Assembly (NCBI GenBank): GCA_002292925.1
Contig: DBCF01000208.1
Location: 1-6,384 of the forward strand
Direction of reading: 5' to 3'
Origin: Roseiflexaceae bacterium UBA965
GTDB lineage: Bacteria; Chloroflexota; Chloroflexia; Chloroflexales; Roseiflexaceae
DNA length: 6,384 bases
The translations under genes were made by a program, and so were the position numbers. Numbering within the stretch: position 1 is the stretch's first letter; each line of letters starts with the position of its first letter. This document shows, piece by piece, positions 5,914-6,384 of this stretch. A model generated the notes under the pieces. The model saw nothing but the letters and a program-made list of their open reading frames with translations. It was not told where the DNA came from and searched no databases.

Positions 5914-6384
5914 TTAGCTCAGTGGTTCGAGGGCCTTACGCATCATTTCGAGGCCATCGGCCAGCAATGAACGCGGGCAGGCCATGGTGATACGGACAAA
6001 ATTCCTAGATTGGGAACCAAAGTTGCGGCCGTCACCCAGCGCCACGCCGAATTTTTGGAAGTATTCTTTGGGGTTGCCATCGATACCGGCTTGGCTACAA
6101 TCGACCCATGACAAATAGGTCGATTCGGGGTTGGTGATGTGCAATTGAGGCATATATTTTTTGACGAAGTCAATGGCAAAATCGCGGTTGCCGGCATAAT
6201 GCACCAATGATTGATCCAACCATTCTTGGCCATGCTCGTAGGCGGCCAAAGCACCTACATAGCCAAAGATCCCGGCGTGAGGCACCATGCCACCCATGAC
6301 TTTTTTGTACTTGGCACGGAGTTCAGGGTTTTGGATGATGGCAAAGCTAAAACCAAGACCTGGGATATTAAAGGTTTTGCTGGG
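5914..6384 (-). CDS. PatB/MalY-type PLP-dependent aminotransferase, C-terminal part
   Basis: The frame is open to the window edge; 156 residues plus the stop are visible, out of roughly 390 to 400 expected. The internal ATG at 6297 is not the start, because the reading frame continues upstream with conserved sequence. The first visible residues, PSKTFNIPGLGFSFAI, contain the PLP-binding lysine motif. They are followed by IFGYVGALAAYEHGQEWL, YMPQL, STYLSWVDC, NPKEYFQ, VALGDGRNFG and FVRITMA, whose Arg should bind the substrate carboxylate. By hand alignment about 88 of 156 positions (near 56 percent) match the downstream gene at 4634-5839, with a single one-residue gap, so the two are diverged tandem paralogues. 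The N-terminal domain, start and promoter are outside the window. The family is secure; the substrate is unknown. Confidence 0.92.
   Translation of the reverse strand, partial: PSKTFNIPGLGFSFAIIQNPELRAKYKKVMGGMVPHAGIFGYVGALAAYEHGQEWLDQSLVHYAGNRDFAIDFVKKYMPQLHITNPESTYLSWVDCSQAGIDGNPKEYFQKFGVALGDGRNFGSQSRNFVRITMACPRSLLADGLEMMRKALEPLS

Noticed and set aside
5914..6297. Start of the right-hand aminotransferase at the ATG at 6297
   Set aside because: The frame continues upstream to the window edge with the conserved SKTFNIPGLG motif, so this is an internal methionine of a truncated gene.
1..6384. CRISPR array, insertion sequence, tRNA, rRNA or phage elements
   Set aside because: No regularly spaced repeats, transposase-like frames, terminal inverted repeats or cloverleaf-like segments were seen; the window is almost entirely filled by the six genes.

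Overview
The window is a compact, single-direction bacterial region. All six genes that can be supported lie on the minus strand, so it reads from right (6384) to left (1). The intergenic gaps are short, Shine-Dalgarno sites are strong (AGGAGG-type), and two of the gene junctions are ATGA start/stop overlaps. Both ends are cut through genes. Base composition is moderately GC-rich by eye, and leucine is often encoded by TTG. The protein style resembles free-living bacteria such as Chloroflexota, but this taxonomic guess is weak because no rRNA or lineage marker is present.

Layout in reading order: (1) 6384-5914, the C-terminal part of a PatB/MalY-type PLP-dependent aminotransferase or C-S lyase, which enters the window at its catalytic lysine motif. 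(2) 5839-4634, a complete paralogue of the same family, about 56 percent identical over the shared part by hand count. (3) 4633-4441, an intergenic region with a good sigma70-like promoter (TTGACA, 16 bp, TATACT), short direct repeats, and a leader with two hairpins, one shaped like an intrinsic terminator. (4) 4440-3226, a BMP/PnrA-family substrate-binding lipoprotein. (5) a 12-bp hairpin between the lipoprotein and the ATPase genes. (6) 3159-1705, a double-domain ABC ATPase. (7) 1708-683, a first permease. (8) 686-1, a second permease, truncated by the window edge.

Genes 4 to 8 form one complete import system apart from the missing end of the last permease. The order lipoprotein, ATPase, permease, permease is that of known purine-nucleoside importers such as Bacillus subtilis nupNOPQ. 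The lipoprotein should capture the ligand outside the membrane, the two permeases form the heteromeric channel, and the ATPase, with one canonical and one degenerate site, drives transport. Nucleoside uptake is the family-based expectation; the actual ligand cannot be read from the sequence.

I do not see an undescribed biological system here. The most interesting parts are non-coding: the transporter leader, where a terminator-like hairpin lies downstream of the promoter and suggests conditional attenuation, and the tandem pair of divergent PatB-like enzymes upstream.
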